NCBI RefSeq assembly: GCF_013359725.1
Contig: NZ_JABFMW010000016.1
Span: forward strand, 1 to 49,995
Direction of reading: 5' to 3'
DNA: 49,995 nt
From: Pseudarthrobacter sp. C4D7
GTDB taxonomy: Bacteria > Actinomycetota > Actinomycetes > Actinomycetales > Micrococcaceae
Positions 25,133 to 35,317 of this stretch are shown here, one piece after another; the stretch's first letter is position 1; every line of letters starts with the position of its first letter. Under the pieces are notes generated by a model. The model ran no database searches. It was not told the DNA's origin and saw only the letters and a list, made by a program, of their open reading frames with translations. The translations under genes were made by a program, and so were the position numbers.

Positions 25133-28100
25133 CGGTAACCTCCAGGATTCGAGACCATACTTCTTCGCCGTCGGGGTCAAGGCCCTCTTCGATGGCGTCG
25201 AGACGGGTTTGCAGCACGGCCGCGTAGTCGCGCGGCAGCACCTTGGTGATGCGGGCAGCTGTTTCATCGAAGTTCTCGAGGAGGCGTGCGGCCAGCTGGG
25301 AGTCAGTTTCTTCCACGTGCTTGACCAGCAGGCCGTGGACAATGTCCCGGTCCTCGGAGTCCAGCTCGCGCAGCTGCAGTTCGCCGGATTCCAGCGCCTG
25401 CTTGTTGACGCGGGTGGTCCGCAGGTCCAGGACGTAGGCGGTGCCGCCGGACATGCCGGCACCGAAGTTGCGGCCGGTGCGTCCGATGATCAGCGTCTGG
25501 CCGCCGGTCATGTACTCGCAGCCGTGGTCGCCAATGCCTTCGACGACGGCGGTGGCACCGGAGTTGCGGACCAGGAAGCGTTCGCCCACCTGGCCGCGCA
25601 GGAACATCTCGCCGCTGGTGGCGCCATAGCCGATCACGTTGCCGGCGATCACGTTGGTTTCAGCCTTGAAGACGTTGGTCCGGTCCGGGCGGACGATGAT
25701 CCGGCCGCCGGACAGGCCCTTGCCCACGTAGTCGTTCGAGTCGCCGTACAGCCGCAGGGTGATGCCCGCCGGCAGGAACGCGCCCAGGGACTGGCCCGCG
25801 GTGCCATTCAGCGTGACGTCGATGGTGTCCGTGGCCAGGATGTCGGTGCCAAAGGTCTTGGTCACGACGTGGCCCAGCATGGTGCCCACCGACCGGTCCG
25901 TGTTGATGACGTCCACGGTGATCTTGACCGGGCTGCGGTCCGTCAGGGCCTCGGTGGCCATGGTGATCAGGCGCTGGTCGAAGTGCTTGTCCAGCTCGTG
26001 GTTCTGGCCGGTCATGTTCCGCAGCGGGGCGTCGTCGTCGAACTCCAGCCCGTGCAGGATCGGATCCAGGTCCAGGCCGTCGGCCTTCCAGTGGTTGACG
26101 GCCTCGCGGGTGTCCAGCACCTCGGCGTGGCCGATGGCCTCTTCGAGGCTGCGGAAGCCCAGCTCGGCAAGGATCTCGCGGACTTCCTCAGCAAGGAACT
26201 CGAAGAAGTTGACCACGAACTCCGGCTTGCCGCTGAAGCGGGCACGCAGTTCGGGGTTCTGCGTGGCAACGCCCACCGGGCAGGTGTCCAGGTGGCAGAC
26301 GCGCATCATGATGCAGCCCTCCACCACCAGCGGAGCGGTGGCGAAACCGAACTCCTCGCCGCCCAGCAGGGCGGCGATGACCACGTCACGGCCGGTCTTG
26401 AGCTGTCCGTCCACCTGCACCACCACGCGGTCGCGCAGGCCGTTGAGCATGAGCGTCTGCTGGGTTTCGGCCAGGCCGAGCTCCCACGGAACACCGGCAT
26501 GCTTGAGCGAGTTCAGCGGCGAGGCGCCGGTGCCGCCGTCGTGTCCGGAAACAAGGACGACGTCGGCCTTCGCCTTGGTCACGCCGGACGCCACGGTGCC
26601 GATCCCCACTTCGGAGACAAGCTTCACGTGCACACGGGCCGAGGGGTTGGCGCGCTTGGCATCGTAGATGAGCTGCGCCAGGTCCTCGATCGAGTAGATG
26701 TCGTGGTGCGGGGGCGGTGAGATCAACCCGACGCCGGGGGTCGAGTGCCGCGTACGGGCCACCCACGGGTAGACCTTCTGCGCCATCAGCTGGCCGCCTT
26801 CGCCGGGCTTGGCACCCTGCGCCATCTTGATCTGGATGTCGTCGGCGTTGGTCAGGTAGAGGCTGGTCACGCCGAAGCGGCCGGAGGCGATCTGCTTGAC
26901 CGCGGAGCGGCGCTTCGGATCGAGCAGGCGGTCCACGTCCTCGCCGCCTTCACCGGTGTTGGACTTGCCACCCAGCTGGTTCATGGCGATGGCCAGTGTC
27001 TCGTGGGCCTCCTGGGAGATGGAGCCGTAGCTCATCGCACCGGTGGAGAACCGCTTGACGATGCTGGAGACCGGCTCCACTTCTTCAAGGGGAACGGACG
27101 GGCGCTCATTCTTGAACTTGAGCAGGCCTCGGAGCGTCATGAGGTTGGTGGACTGGTCATCCACGCCCTTGGTGTACGCCTTGAAGATGTCGTAGCGGCG
27201 CTCACGCGTGGCGTGCTGCAGCCGGAAGACGGTCTCCGGGTTGAACAGGTGCGGTTCGCCGTCGCGGCGCCACTGGTACTCGCCGCCGCCCAGCAGCGGG
27301 CGGTGCGGCTGTTCGATGCCGCCCTCCGGGTAGGCCATCTGGTGGCGGGCGGAGACCTCGGCGGCGATGACGTCCAGGCCCACGCCGCCCAGCTGGGAGT
27401 GCGTGCCGGCGAAGAATTCATCCACCAGTTCCTGGCCCAGGCCCAGTGCCTCGAAGGTCTGCGCACCGGTGTAGGAGGCCACGGTGGAGATGCCCATCTT
27501 GGACATGATCTTCAGGACGCCCTTGCCCAGGCCCTTGATGAGGTTGTAGACGCCGTCCTGCGGGGTGACCCCGGTGACGTCGCCGGCGGCGATGAGCTGC
27601 TCCACGGATTCCATGGCCAGGTACGGGTTGACGGCGGAGGCGCCGTAGCCGATGAGTACAGCCACGTGGTGCGTCTCGCGGACGTCGCCGGCCTCGACCA
27701 CCAGGGCGGTCTTGGTGCGGTTGGCGCTGCGCAGCAGGTGGTGGTGCACGGCGCTGACCAGCAGCAGCGACGGGATGGGCGCCCACTGGGCGTTGGAGTC
27801 ACGGTCCGAGAGGACGATGTACTGCACGCCGCGGTTGATGGCGCCGGAAACCTGTTCGCAGATTTCGGTGAGCCGGGCGCGGAGCGCGTTCTCGCCGCCT
27901 TCGGGACGGTACAGGCCGCGGACCTTCATGGCCACGCGGTTGCCTTCGGCGTCCTCAATGTTGGCGATCTTGGCCAGCTGGTCGTTGTTGATCACCGGGA
28001 ACGGCAGCTGGACCTGCGGCTGGCGGACCTGTTTGGTGTCCAGGAGATTGCCGTTGGGGCCGATGGCGCAGGTCAGGGACGTGACCAGCTCTTCGCGGAT

Positions 28101-29738
28101 GGCGTCCAGAGGCGGGTTGGTAACCTGCGCGAAGGACTGCACGAAGTAGTCGAAGAGCAGGCGCGGGCGCTTGGACAGCACGGCCACCGGGGTGTCCGAA
28201 CCCATGGCGCCCAGGGGCTCGGCGCCGGTGCGGGCCATCGGGCCCAGCAGGATCTTCAGTTCCTCGGTGGTGTAGCCGAAGGTGCGCTGGCGGATGTTGA
28301 CCGACGCCGCGGTGTGCACCACGTGCTCACGCTCGGGCAGGTCATTGAGGTCGATCAGGTTGTCCTTGACCCACTCGGCCCACGGGTTGGCCGCGGCCAC
28401 CTCGGCCTTGACCTCTTCGTCGTCGATGATGCGGCCGGCTTCGGTGTCCACCAGGAACATCTTGCCCGGGGACACGCGGCCCTTCTTGACCACCTTGGAG
28501 GGCTCGACGTCGATCACGCCCACCTCGGAGGCGAAAACGATCAGCCCGTCTTCGGTGATCCAGAAGCGGCCCGGACGCAGGCCGTTGCGGTCCAGCGTGG
28601 CGCCAACGAGGTTGCCGTCAGTGAAGGAGACGGCGGCGGGGCCGTCCCAGGGTTCCATCAGGAGGGAGTGGTACTCGTAGAACGCACGCCGGGCCGGGTC
28701 CATGGTGGCGTGGTTCTCCCAGGCCTCCGGGATCATCATCATGATCGAGTGCGTGATGGGCCGGCCGGAGAGCCACAGCAGTTCCGCTACCTCGTCGAAG
28801 GACGCGGAGTCCGAGGCGCCGGGGGTGCAGATGGGGTACAGCTCTTCGGGCGAGTCGCCCAGCAGCGGGTTGGCGAGCTGGGACTGGCGTGCGCGCATCC
28901 AGTTGCGGTTGCCCTTGACGGTGTTGATTTCACCGTTGTGGGCGATGGTCCGGAACGGCTGCGCGAGTGGCCACGACGGGAAGGTGTTGGTGGAGAAGCG
29001 CGAGTGCACGATCGCGAGCTTGGTCTTGAACCGCTTGTCCGACAGATCCGGGTAGAACGGCTCCAGCTGGGCGGTGGTGAGCATGCCCTTGTAGACGATG
29101 GTGCGCGAGGACAGCGACGGGAAATACACGCCGAACTTGTTCTGCGCACGCTTGCGGATCCGCCAGGCGCGGGAATCCAGTTCATTGCGGTCCAGTTCTT
29201 CGCCGTTGGCGGATGCCAGGAAGGGCTGGGAGAAGTACGGCATGCAGGCACGGGCCATGGCCCCCACCAGGTCGGCGACAACCGGCACCTCGCGCCAGCC
29301 GAGGACCTTCAGGCCTTCATCTGCCGCCAGGCCTTCGATGCCTGCCTTGGCGGCATCGGCTTCCCGCTGCTCGGCCGGAAGGAAGGCGGTACCGGCAACG
29401 TACTGGCCGGGTGCCGGCAGCTCGAATTCGGTGACGGCCCGGAAGAACTCGTCAGGGATCTGCATGAGCAGGCCCGCGCCATCGCCCGTTCCCTCGTCGG
29501 CCCCGACGGCTCCGCGGTGCTCAAGGTTGCGCAGCGCGGTCAAGGCGGCATCGACGATGTCGTACCCGGGTTCGCCGCGCAGCGTCGCGATGATCGCGAG
29601 GCCGCAGGCGTCCTTCTCCTGGTCCGGGTTGTACAGCCCGGCAGCCTCCGGCATGGCGGCGAAGCGCTTGAACGGCGACAGTGCAGTCCCGGACTGGTCC
29701 GGTTCGGACCAGCTGGGAGTGTTAAGAGTTTGGGTCAT
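25125..29738 (-). CDS. gltB: Glutamate synthase large subunit
   Basis: 1537 residues. The N-terminal class II amidotransferase starts after a propeptide of about 44 residues, with catalytic Cys in [12 protein letters not shown]. The FMN-binding synthase domain carries [12 protein letters not shown] and [20 protein letters not shown], and the 3Fe-4S cysteines lie in [13 protein letters not shown]. The C-terminal Gly-rich beta-helix ([30 protein letters not shown]) follows. It makes two glutamates from glutamine and 2-oxoglutarate. ATG 29738 ([10 protein letters not shown]) is preceded by GGAGGAAGGACG; an upstream open frame to 29816 lacks such a site. Precedes gltD. Confidence 0.97.
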
Positions 29739-29838
29739 GGGAGACGTCCTTCCTCCTGATCGTGCGTATGGAAGGGACACCGTTGGCCCCACTCGTCGGC
29801 GCCGTTGCAAGGGCACAACAAAGTGTTGATTACTGGAA

Positions 29839-29868
29839 ATTGTAGGTCAGCGCAGCCTGCTGTACTAA
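29839..29868 (-). promoter_or_regulatory. Candidate gltB promoter
   Basis: On the minus strand TTAGTA (29868-29863), an 18-base spacer and TACAAT (29844-29839) lie about 100 bp before the gltB start. The -10 is a good sigma-A match, the -35 is weak. Confidence 0.4.
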
Positions 29869-29883
29869 CGGTTACGCAGGCCC

Positions 29884-29906
29884 CTGTCCGGGGCAACACC
29901 GGACAG
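29884..29906 (-). terminator. Stem-loop after lgt
   Basis: CTGTCCGG (29884-29891), a seven-base loop and CCGGACAG (29899-29906) form a perfect 8-bp stem about 94 bp beyond the lgt stop and just upstream of the candidate gltB promoter. No T tract; typical of the terminators seen in high-GC actinobacteria. Confidence 0.5.
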
Positions 29907-29999
29907 CAGCTTCAGGCTGTACGGACGGTACCCCATGCCACGACATTGTGGTTTCGGGCTCTTCGAGCGGTGGCTCTACTGCCCTGCGCGGCCGGCGCC

Positions 30000-31160
30000 C
30001 TACTTGCCGGTGCCGGCCTCCGGTGCGGGTTCCGTGGCTGTGCTGCCGGAGTGTCCGGCAGCCGTTGCATCCGCTCCGGGCTTTGAGCCCGAGGGTGCCG
30101 CCGCGGCTTCTTCCGTGGGGTCGGAAGCATGCCTGGAACCGCTGTGGTTACCTGGGAGATTACCACGCGAATCACTATCTGAGACAACATGGTCCGGATC
30201 ACGGACGTCTGTGACTGTCCCGTCATCTGGACCGGACACCTTCTCCGGTTCACGTCCAGCCAGGTAGACAGTGTCCGGATCCGGCCGGCCCTTGAGCCCG
30301 AGGAGGATGAACGCGGCCAGCGCGGCAAGGAACACGAAGATGCTGGTCCAGACGTTGAGCCTGGTAGTAATGCCCAGGATGTTGATCTGTTCGGCATCAT
30401 CAATACGCATGGCTTCAATCCAGACGCGGCCCAGGGTGTAGTACATGGCATACAGCCAGAAAAGCCTGCTCCGGCGGAAGTTGAACCGGCGGTCCATGGC
30501 CAGCAGGATCAGGACGCCGGCCAGGTTCCACAGGGACTCGTAGAGGAAGGTGGGGTGGAACAGCGTGTCCGCAGGCATGCCGGCGGGAAAGTTGGGGTTG
30601 TTGGCATCGATCTGCAGGCCCCACGGAAGGGTGGTGGGACCGCCGAAGAGTTCCTGGTTGAAGTAGTTGCCCCACCGGCCGATGGCCTGTGCCAGAAGCA
30701 GGCCCGGCGCTGCGGCATCGACGAAGGCACTGAGCTTGACGCCGCTGCGGCGGCAGCCGATCCATGCGCCAACGGCACCGAGGACGACGGCGCCCCAGAT
30801 TCCCAGCCCGCCCCGCTGGATCTGCGGGATCAGGGAAAGGTCTCCCGTGCCGTCGAAGCCCGGGCCGAAATAGGCGTCCGGTGATGACACCACGTGGTAG
30901 AGCCGGCCGCCGATGATGCCAAAGGGAATGGCCCAGATGACGATGTCCCAGACGCTGCCTTCAGGGGCTCCCCGCTTCGCCCAGCGGACCGACGTCAGCC
31001 ACAGGCCCACGACGATGCCGGCCAGGATGCACAGCGCGTAAGCGTGGATCCGCAGGCTTCCCCAGGGCAGGGGGATGTCGAAGCCGGACCAGTCCGGGCT
31101 GGGGATGCTGGCGGACACCAGCGTGGGTGCCAAGGCGGCTGCGTCAAGGAGCGGCTGCAT
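30000..31160 (-). CDS. lgt: Prolipoprotein diacylglyceryl transferase
   Basis: 386 residues; an integral membrane enzyme that attaches diacylglycerol to the cysteine of lipoprotein precursors. About seven membrane segments; conserved GGRLYHVVSS (His), the signature IGRWGNYFNQELFGG, and HPTFLYESLWN. After LLGLKGRPDPDTVY the protein has an acidic, Ser/Ala/Gly-rich tail of about 85 residues (SDSDSRGNLPGNHSGSRHAS), unusual in the general family but common among actinobacterial Lgt. Four bases after trpA, in the trp operon. Confidence 0.95.
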   Translation of the reverse strand: MQPLLDAAALAPTLVSASIPSPDWSGFDIPLPWGSLRIHAYALCILAGIVVGLWLTSVRWAKRGAPEGSVWDIVIWAIPFGIIGGRLYHVVSSPDAYFGPGFDGTGDLSLIPQIQRGGLGIWGAVVLGAVGAWIGCRRSGVKLSAFVDAAAPGLLLAQAIGRWGNYFNQELFGGPTTLPWGLQIDANNPNFPAGMPADTLFHPTFLYESLWNLAGVLILLAMDRRFNFRRSRLFWLYAMYYTLGRVWIEAMRIDDAEQINILGITTRLNVWTSIFVFLAALAAFILLGLKGRPDPDTVYLAGREPEKVSGPDDGTVTDVRDPDHVVSDSDSRGNLPGNHSGSRHASDPTEEAAAAPSGSKPGADATAAGHSGSTATEPAPEAGTGK

Positions 31161-31163
31161 GTT

Positions 31164-32012
31164 CTAGGCCCCGGCTTCCTGTGCCAGGCCCGATTCACGG
31201 GCCAGGCCGGTGCTGAGGTCCTTGGTGAGGGCGCCGACGGCGTCCACTCCCCCGTCGCGGAGGGCTGCCACCAGGGCAGTACCGACGATGACGCCTTCGG
31301 CGTAGGCGGCGATTTCGCGGACCTGGTCCGCAGTGGAGACACCAAGGCCCACGCAGACGCGTTCGGCGCCGGCGCCGTGCGCGGCTGCCACGACATCCTT
31401 GGCCGCCGAGCTGACCGATGTCCGGGCGCCGGTAACACCCATGATGGAAACGGCGTAGACAAAGCCGCGGCTGGCGTCCACGGTCCGCTGCATGCGCTCC
31501 GGCGTGGAGGACGGTGCCACCAGGAACACCCGGTCCAGGCCGTACTTGTCGGAGGCTGCCATCCATTCTGCGGCCTCGTCGGGGATCAGGTCCGGGGTGA
31601 TGAGCCCGGCTCCCCCGGCTTCGGCGAGCCGGCGCGAGAACTCATCCACGCCCATCCGGACCACGGGGTTCCAGTAGGTCATGACCAGCACGGCGGCGTC
31701 GGTCTTGCTGGTGATGCCGGCAACGACGTCGAAGACCTGGCTGACGTGGAAGCCCTTGGCCAGTGCCTCGGTGGTGGCAGTCTGGATGACCTGGCCGTCC
31801 ATGACGGGATCGGAATACGGGATGCCGATCTCAATCAGGTCGGCGCCGTTTTCGGCCAGGGCAATGCCGGCGGCGATGGTCTCCGGCACGCTGGGGTAGC
31901 CGGCCGGGAGGTAGCCGATGAGCGCCGAGCGCCCCTGCGAACGGGCCCTGTCAATGGCTGCTGCCGATTTGCTGGTGGTCCCTGCCTGGCTGGCGATGTC
32001 TGCGCTGCTCAC
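31164..32012 (-). CDS. trpA: Tryptophan synthase alpha subunit
   Basis: 282 residues, TIM barrel; cleaves indole-3-glycerol phosphate to indole. [13 protein letters not shown], the catalytic Glu in [15 protein letters not shown] and its Asp, and a [14 protein letters not shown] phosphate loop are present. The start overlaps trpB by ATGA. Works as an alpha-beta complex with TrpB. Confidence 0.97.
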   Translation of the reverse strand: MSSADIASQAGTTSKSAAAIDRARSQGRSALIGYLPAGYPSVPETIAAGIALAENGADLIEIGIPYSDPVMDGQVIQTATTEALAKGFHVSQVFDVVAGITSKTDAAVLVMTYWNPVVRMGVDEFSRRLAEAGGAGLITPDLIPDEAAEWMAASDKYGLDRVFLVAPSSTPERMQRTVDASRGFVYAVSIMGVTGARTSVSSAAKDVVAAAHGAGAERVCVGLGVSTADQVREIAAYAEGVIVGTALVAALRDGGVDAVGALTKDLSTGLARESGLAQEAGA

Positions 32013-33328
32013 AGCTGCTCCCCCTCTTTGCCGATTTCGGATTCGGCGGAATTCTTGTCCAGCAGGTCAAACCATTCGGCTGCTGTTGCTACGTCCTTGT
32101 CACCGCGGCCCGACAGGTTGACGATGATGATCTTCCCGCCTGCGGAGGCCGGGTCTTCGGCGGCCATCCGCTGCCCCACCTTGATGGCTCCTGCCAGCGC
32201 GTGGGAGGACTCAATGGCGGGGATGATGCCTTCGGTGCGGCAGAGGAGGCGGAAGGCGTCCATCGCTTCGCCGTCGGTGATGGGCTCGTAGCTGACCCGT
32301 CCGATGTCGGCCAGGTAGGAGTGCTCCGGGCCGACGCCCGGGTAGTCCAGTCCGGCGGAGATGGAGTGCGACTCGATGGTCTGCCCGTCGTCGTCCTGCA
32401 TCAGGTAGGAACGTGCACCGTGGAGCACGCCCGGCTTGCCCAGGGTGATGGTGGCGGCGTGACGGCCGGTCTCCACTCCGTCGCCCCCGGCTTCGAACCC
32501 GTAGATCTTCACGCTGGGATCGTCCAGGAATCCGTGGAAGATGCCGATGGCGTTGGAGCCGCCACCGATGCAGGCGCAGACAGCGTCCGGGAGCCGGCCT
32601 TCCTGCTCAAGGATCTGGGCACGGGCTTCCTCCCCGATGACTTCATGGAAGTAGCGCACCATGGCGGGGAACGGGTGGGCGCCGGCAGCGGTGCCCAGCA
32701 GGTAGTGGGTGGTGGACACGTTGGCCACCCAGTCGCGGAGGGCGTCGTTGATGGCGTCCTTGAGGGTCTGGGATCCGCTGGTCACGGGGATGACCTTGGC
32801 GCCCAGGAGTTCCATCCTGGCAACATTCAGCGCCTGGCGGCGGCAATCCTCGGCACCCATGTAGACGACGCATTCCAGGCCCATGAGGGCGGCGGCGGTG
32901 GCGCTGGCCACACCGTGCTGGCCCGCACCGGTCTCGGCAATGATGCGGGTTTTGCCCATGCGTTTGGCCAGCAGTGCCTGGCCCAGGACGTTGTTGATCT
33001 TGTGGGACCCGGTGTGGTTAAGGTCCTCGCGCTTGAGGAACACCCGGACGCCCCCGGCGTGCTGGGAGAACCGCTTGGCTTCCGTGAGCAGGGATGGCCG
33101 GCCGGAGTAGTTCTTGTTCAGGTCCGCGATCTGCGCCCGGAAATCGGGATCGTCCTTGGCCTTGTTGAAGGTCTCCTCAAGTTCGTCCAGGGCGGCGATC
33201 AGGGACTCGGGCATCCATCGGCCGCCGTAATTGCCGAAGTACGGCCCCGGGGCGTGGCGGAGGGATCCGCCCTGCAGGAATGCTTCCGCGGTGGTGTTGT
33301 CAGCGTTTCCTGAAGGTGCTTGAGCCAT
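32009..33328 (-). CDS. trpB: Tryptophan synthase beta subunit
   Basis: 439 residues; PLP enzyme that joins indole and serine. The PLP lysine is in [33 protein letters not shown] and [15 protein letters not shown] (PLP phosphate loop) are conserved. The N-terminus [20 protein letters not shown] is standard. It is separated from trpC by 121 bp holding two stem-loops, then overlaps trpA. Confidence 0.97.
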   Translation of the reverse strand: MAQAPSGNADNTTAEAFLQGGSLRHAPGPYFGNYGGRWMPESLIAALDELEETFNKAKDDPDFRAQIADLNKNYSGRPSLLTEAKRFSQHAGGVRVFLKREDLNHTGSHKINNVLGQALLAKRMGKTRIIAETGAGQHGVASATAAALMGLECVVYMGAEDCRRQALNVARMELLGAKVIPVTSGSQTLKDAINDALRDWVANVSTTHYLLGTAAGAHPFPAMVRYFHEVIGEEARAQILEQEGRLPDAVCACIGGGSNAIGIFHGFLDDPSVKIYGFEAGGDGVETGRHAATITLGKPGVLHGARSYLMQDDDGQTIESHSISAGLDYPGVGPEHSYLADIGRVSYEPITDGEAMDAFRLLCRTEGIIPAIESSHALAGAIKVGQRMAAEDPASAGGKIIIVNLSGRGDKDVATAAEWFDLLDKNSAESEIGKEGEQL

Positions 33329-33357
33329 CAGTCCTGTCCTGTTCGAAGTTGGAGGTC

Positions 33358-33430
33358 AAAAATCTGCTGTCCCGGCACAGTGCCGGAGGGTAAGCCTGTC
33401 CTGCGGGCCAGCGTCGCGCTGTCCCGCAGG
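33358..33430 (-). promoter_or_regulatory. Tandem stem-loops between trpC and trpB
   Basis: In transcript order: a 31-nt stem (33430-33400) with CCTGCGGG/CCCGCAGG and inner CAGCG/CGCTG around loop CGA. Then CCGGCAC-T-GTGCCGG (33386-33372), followed nine bases later by T5 (33362-33358). This could be an intraoperon attenuator, processing site or partial terminator. Confidence 0.5.
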
Positions 33431-33449
33431 TGGCCGGGTGGTGCGTGCC

Positions 33450-34271
33450 TTAGCTGCGGGCAGCAATGGCGGCGGCACCTGCGGCAGTGAACTCGGCGAT
33501 GCGTTCCCGCGGCGTGGCATGGCTCACCAAGGCTTCGCCCACCAGTATCGCGTTGGCGCCGCTGGCGGCGTAATGCGTCACGTCATCCGCGTCGCGGACG
33601 CCTGATTCGGCAACCACGACGGCCTCGGCGGGAATCATTCCTGCCAGTGCGGCAAAGACGGAACGGTCGACGTCGAGCGTCTTCAGGTTGCGCACGTTGA
33701 CGCCAATGATCCGGGCGTTGGCCGCGATGGCCCGCTCGATCTCTTCCTCCGTGTGCGTCTCCACCAGCACGTTCATGCCCAGTTCCCGGCTGAGGGCGCT
33801 GAACTCGGTGAGCTGGGCGTCGGAGAGCGCGGCCACGATGAGGAGGATGAGGTCGGCGCCGTGGGCACGGGCTTCCCAGATCTGGTACTCGTCGAGGGTG
33901 AAGTCCTTGCGCAGCAGGGGAACGTCGACGGCGGCGCGCACGGCGTCGAGGTCGGCGAGGGAGCCGTTGAAGCGGCGCTGTTCGGTGAGGACGCTGATGA
34001 CGGAGGCACCGCCGTCGGCGTACTGCCGGGCGAGCGACGCCGGATCCCCGATGCTGGCGAGATCGCCTTTGGAGGGGCTGCGGCGCTTGATTTCGGCGAT
34101 GACTTTCAGCTGTTCCCGGGTTGGGGAGGTTCCGCCGAGGGCAGCCCAGGCATCGCGGGCAGGTGCCGCCGCCTGGGCCAGGTCCTTCAGCTCAGCCAAG
34201 GAAACGAGCCGCTTCCTGGCGTCCATATCCTCCCTGACACCGGCGTTGATGTCGTCGAGAACAGTCGCCAT
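33450..34271 (-). CDS. trpC: Indole-3-glycerol phosphate synthase
   Basis: 273 residues; closes the indole ring in tryptophan synthesis. Motifs VIAEIKRRSPSKGDLASI (catalytic Lys), LLRKDFTLDEYQIWEARAHG, VNVRNLKTLDVD and VVAESGVRDADDV are standard. ATG 34271 (MATVLDDI) overlaps the upstream stop as TGATG. Not fused to TrpF, as usual in actinobacteria. Confidence 0.97.
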   Translation of the reverse strand: MATVLDDINAGVREDMDARKRLVSLAELKDLAQAAAPARDAWAALGGTSPTREQLKVIAEIKRRSPSKGDLASIGDPASLARQYADGGASVISVLTEQRRFNGSLADLDAVRAAVDVPLLRKDFTLDEYQIWEARAHGADLILLIVAALSDAQLTEFSALSRELGMNVLVETHTEEEIERAIAANARIIGVNVRNLKTLDVDRSVFAALAGMIPAEAVVVAESGVRDADDVTHYAASGANAILVGEALVSHATPRERIAEFTAAGAAAIAARS

Positions 34272-34558
34272 CAGTGGCCGGAGTTCTTCAGCTTGCTGCC
34301 TTCGACGCCGTAGCCTGCCTTGCGCATGACGTAACCGAGGATCAGGCCGATGACCATGACAACGGCGCCACCGATGAAGATGGGGGTGCTGGCGATGACG
34401 AAGGCGATGGCTGCGATGAGCGCGCCAACGAGCATGACGATCACGCAGGTCCACGCGGCCGGGCTGTTGCCGTGGCCCAGTTCCTGGCTGTGGTCGATGA
34501 CGCCCGGGGCCACCGTGCGGGTGCCTGACTTCGAAACGGACGCAGGTGCTTTGCTCAT
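34271..34558 (-). CDS. HGxxPAAW family membrane protein
   Basis: 95 residues. The signature HGNSPAAWTCV is followed by two membrane helices (VIVMLVGALIAAIAFVIAS and FIGGAVVMVIGLILGYVM). Found beside trpC throughout actinobacteria; function unknown. The stop overlaps the trpC start (TGATG), so the pair is coupled. Confidence 0.9.
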   Translation of the reverse strand: MSKAPASVSKSGTRTVAPGVIDHSQELGHGNSPAAWTCVIVMLVGALIAAIAFVIASTPIFIGGAVVMVIGLILGYVMRKAGYGVEGSKLKNSGH

Positions 34559-34663
34559 GGAAAATCTCCTCAGGGTGGATACTGCTTACATTCTGCCATT
34601 TTTTGGCCGCCGCCCGCGTACCGCCGGGCCCGGCGCCCGGACCGGCGGCGGTGGCCGCAGGAC

Positions 34664-35317
34664 TTAGGTGGGGTCTTCGCCGCGGGAAAGCCGGTCCCAG
34701 CTGTCGATCTCGTCCACGGGCCCTGCCGCTGCAGCGGTTCCCGCAGCGCCGGGCGCGTCGTACTTGGTGCGTGTCTTCCAGTAGCGGGACGCCGGGAGGA
34801 TCAGCAGGGCTGCCAAAGCCAGCAGGCAGCCGGCGACGACGGCGAGCAGCGGGAAGGGGGTGAGCTCAACGTGCGCCTGGCTGCCGGAGATCCCGGTAGC
34901 CCCGGCAATGGTTCCCTGTGCGGCCGCGAGCGGATCCGCCAGGACCGTTGCCGCCGCGGTGACCACACCGGCGGAGGCCAGGACGATGATGGCGGTAATG
35001 ATCCAGCGGGCGATCCTGCCGGCGATGGCCGCTGCCAGTCCCCCGGCAAGGGCCACCAGGGCCAGGGCCGTGACGGTGGTGGCGGCTTTGCTGCCCTGCA
35101 CCTGGATGGCGCTTTGGGCGGCGGCGGCCTGGCCCACCTGGTTGGGGTCCAGGGTGGCGGTCATCCAGGTCTGCGTGGTGGTACCGAAGGCTGCCAGCGC
35201 GAGGAGGGCGATCAGCATCACCAGCGTGGACTTGCGCGCCCACACCGGCGCACCCCGTTTGGTCCGCGGCTTGCGCGGTGTGCCGGTGTTGCCCGCCGTC
35301 AGCCCGGAACCGGACAT
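34664..35317 (-). CDS. Trp-biosynthesis-associated membrane protein
   Basis: 217 residues with four membrane segments (STLVMLIALLALAAFGTTT, TVTALALVALAGGLAAAIAG, WIITAIIVLASAGVVTAAAT, FPLLAVVAGCLLALAALLIL). This is the TIGR02234 type protein located between trpE and trpC in actinobacteria, of unknown function. Start overlaps the trpE stop (TGATG). Confidence 0.9.
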   Translation of the reverse strand: MSGSGLTAGNTGTPRKPRTKRGAPVWARKSTLVMLIALLALAAFGTTTQTWMTATLDPNQVGQAAAAQSAIQVQGSKAATTVTALALVALAGGLAAAIAGRIARWIITAIIVLASAGVVTAAATVLADPLAAAQGTIAGATGISGSQAHVELTPFPLLAVVAGCLLALAALLILPASRYWKTRTKYDAPGAAGTAAAAGPVDEIDSWDRLSRGEDPT

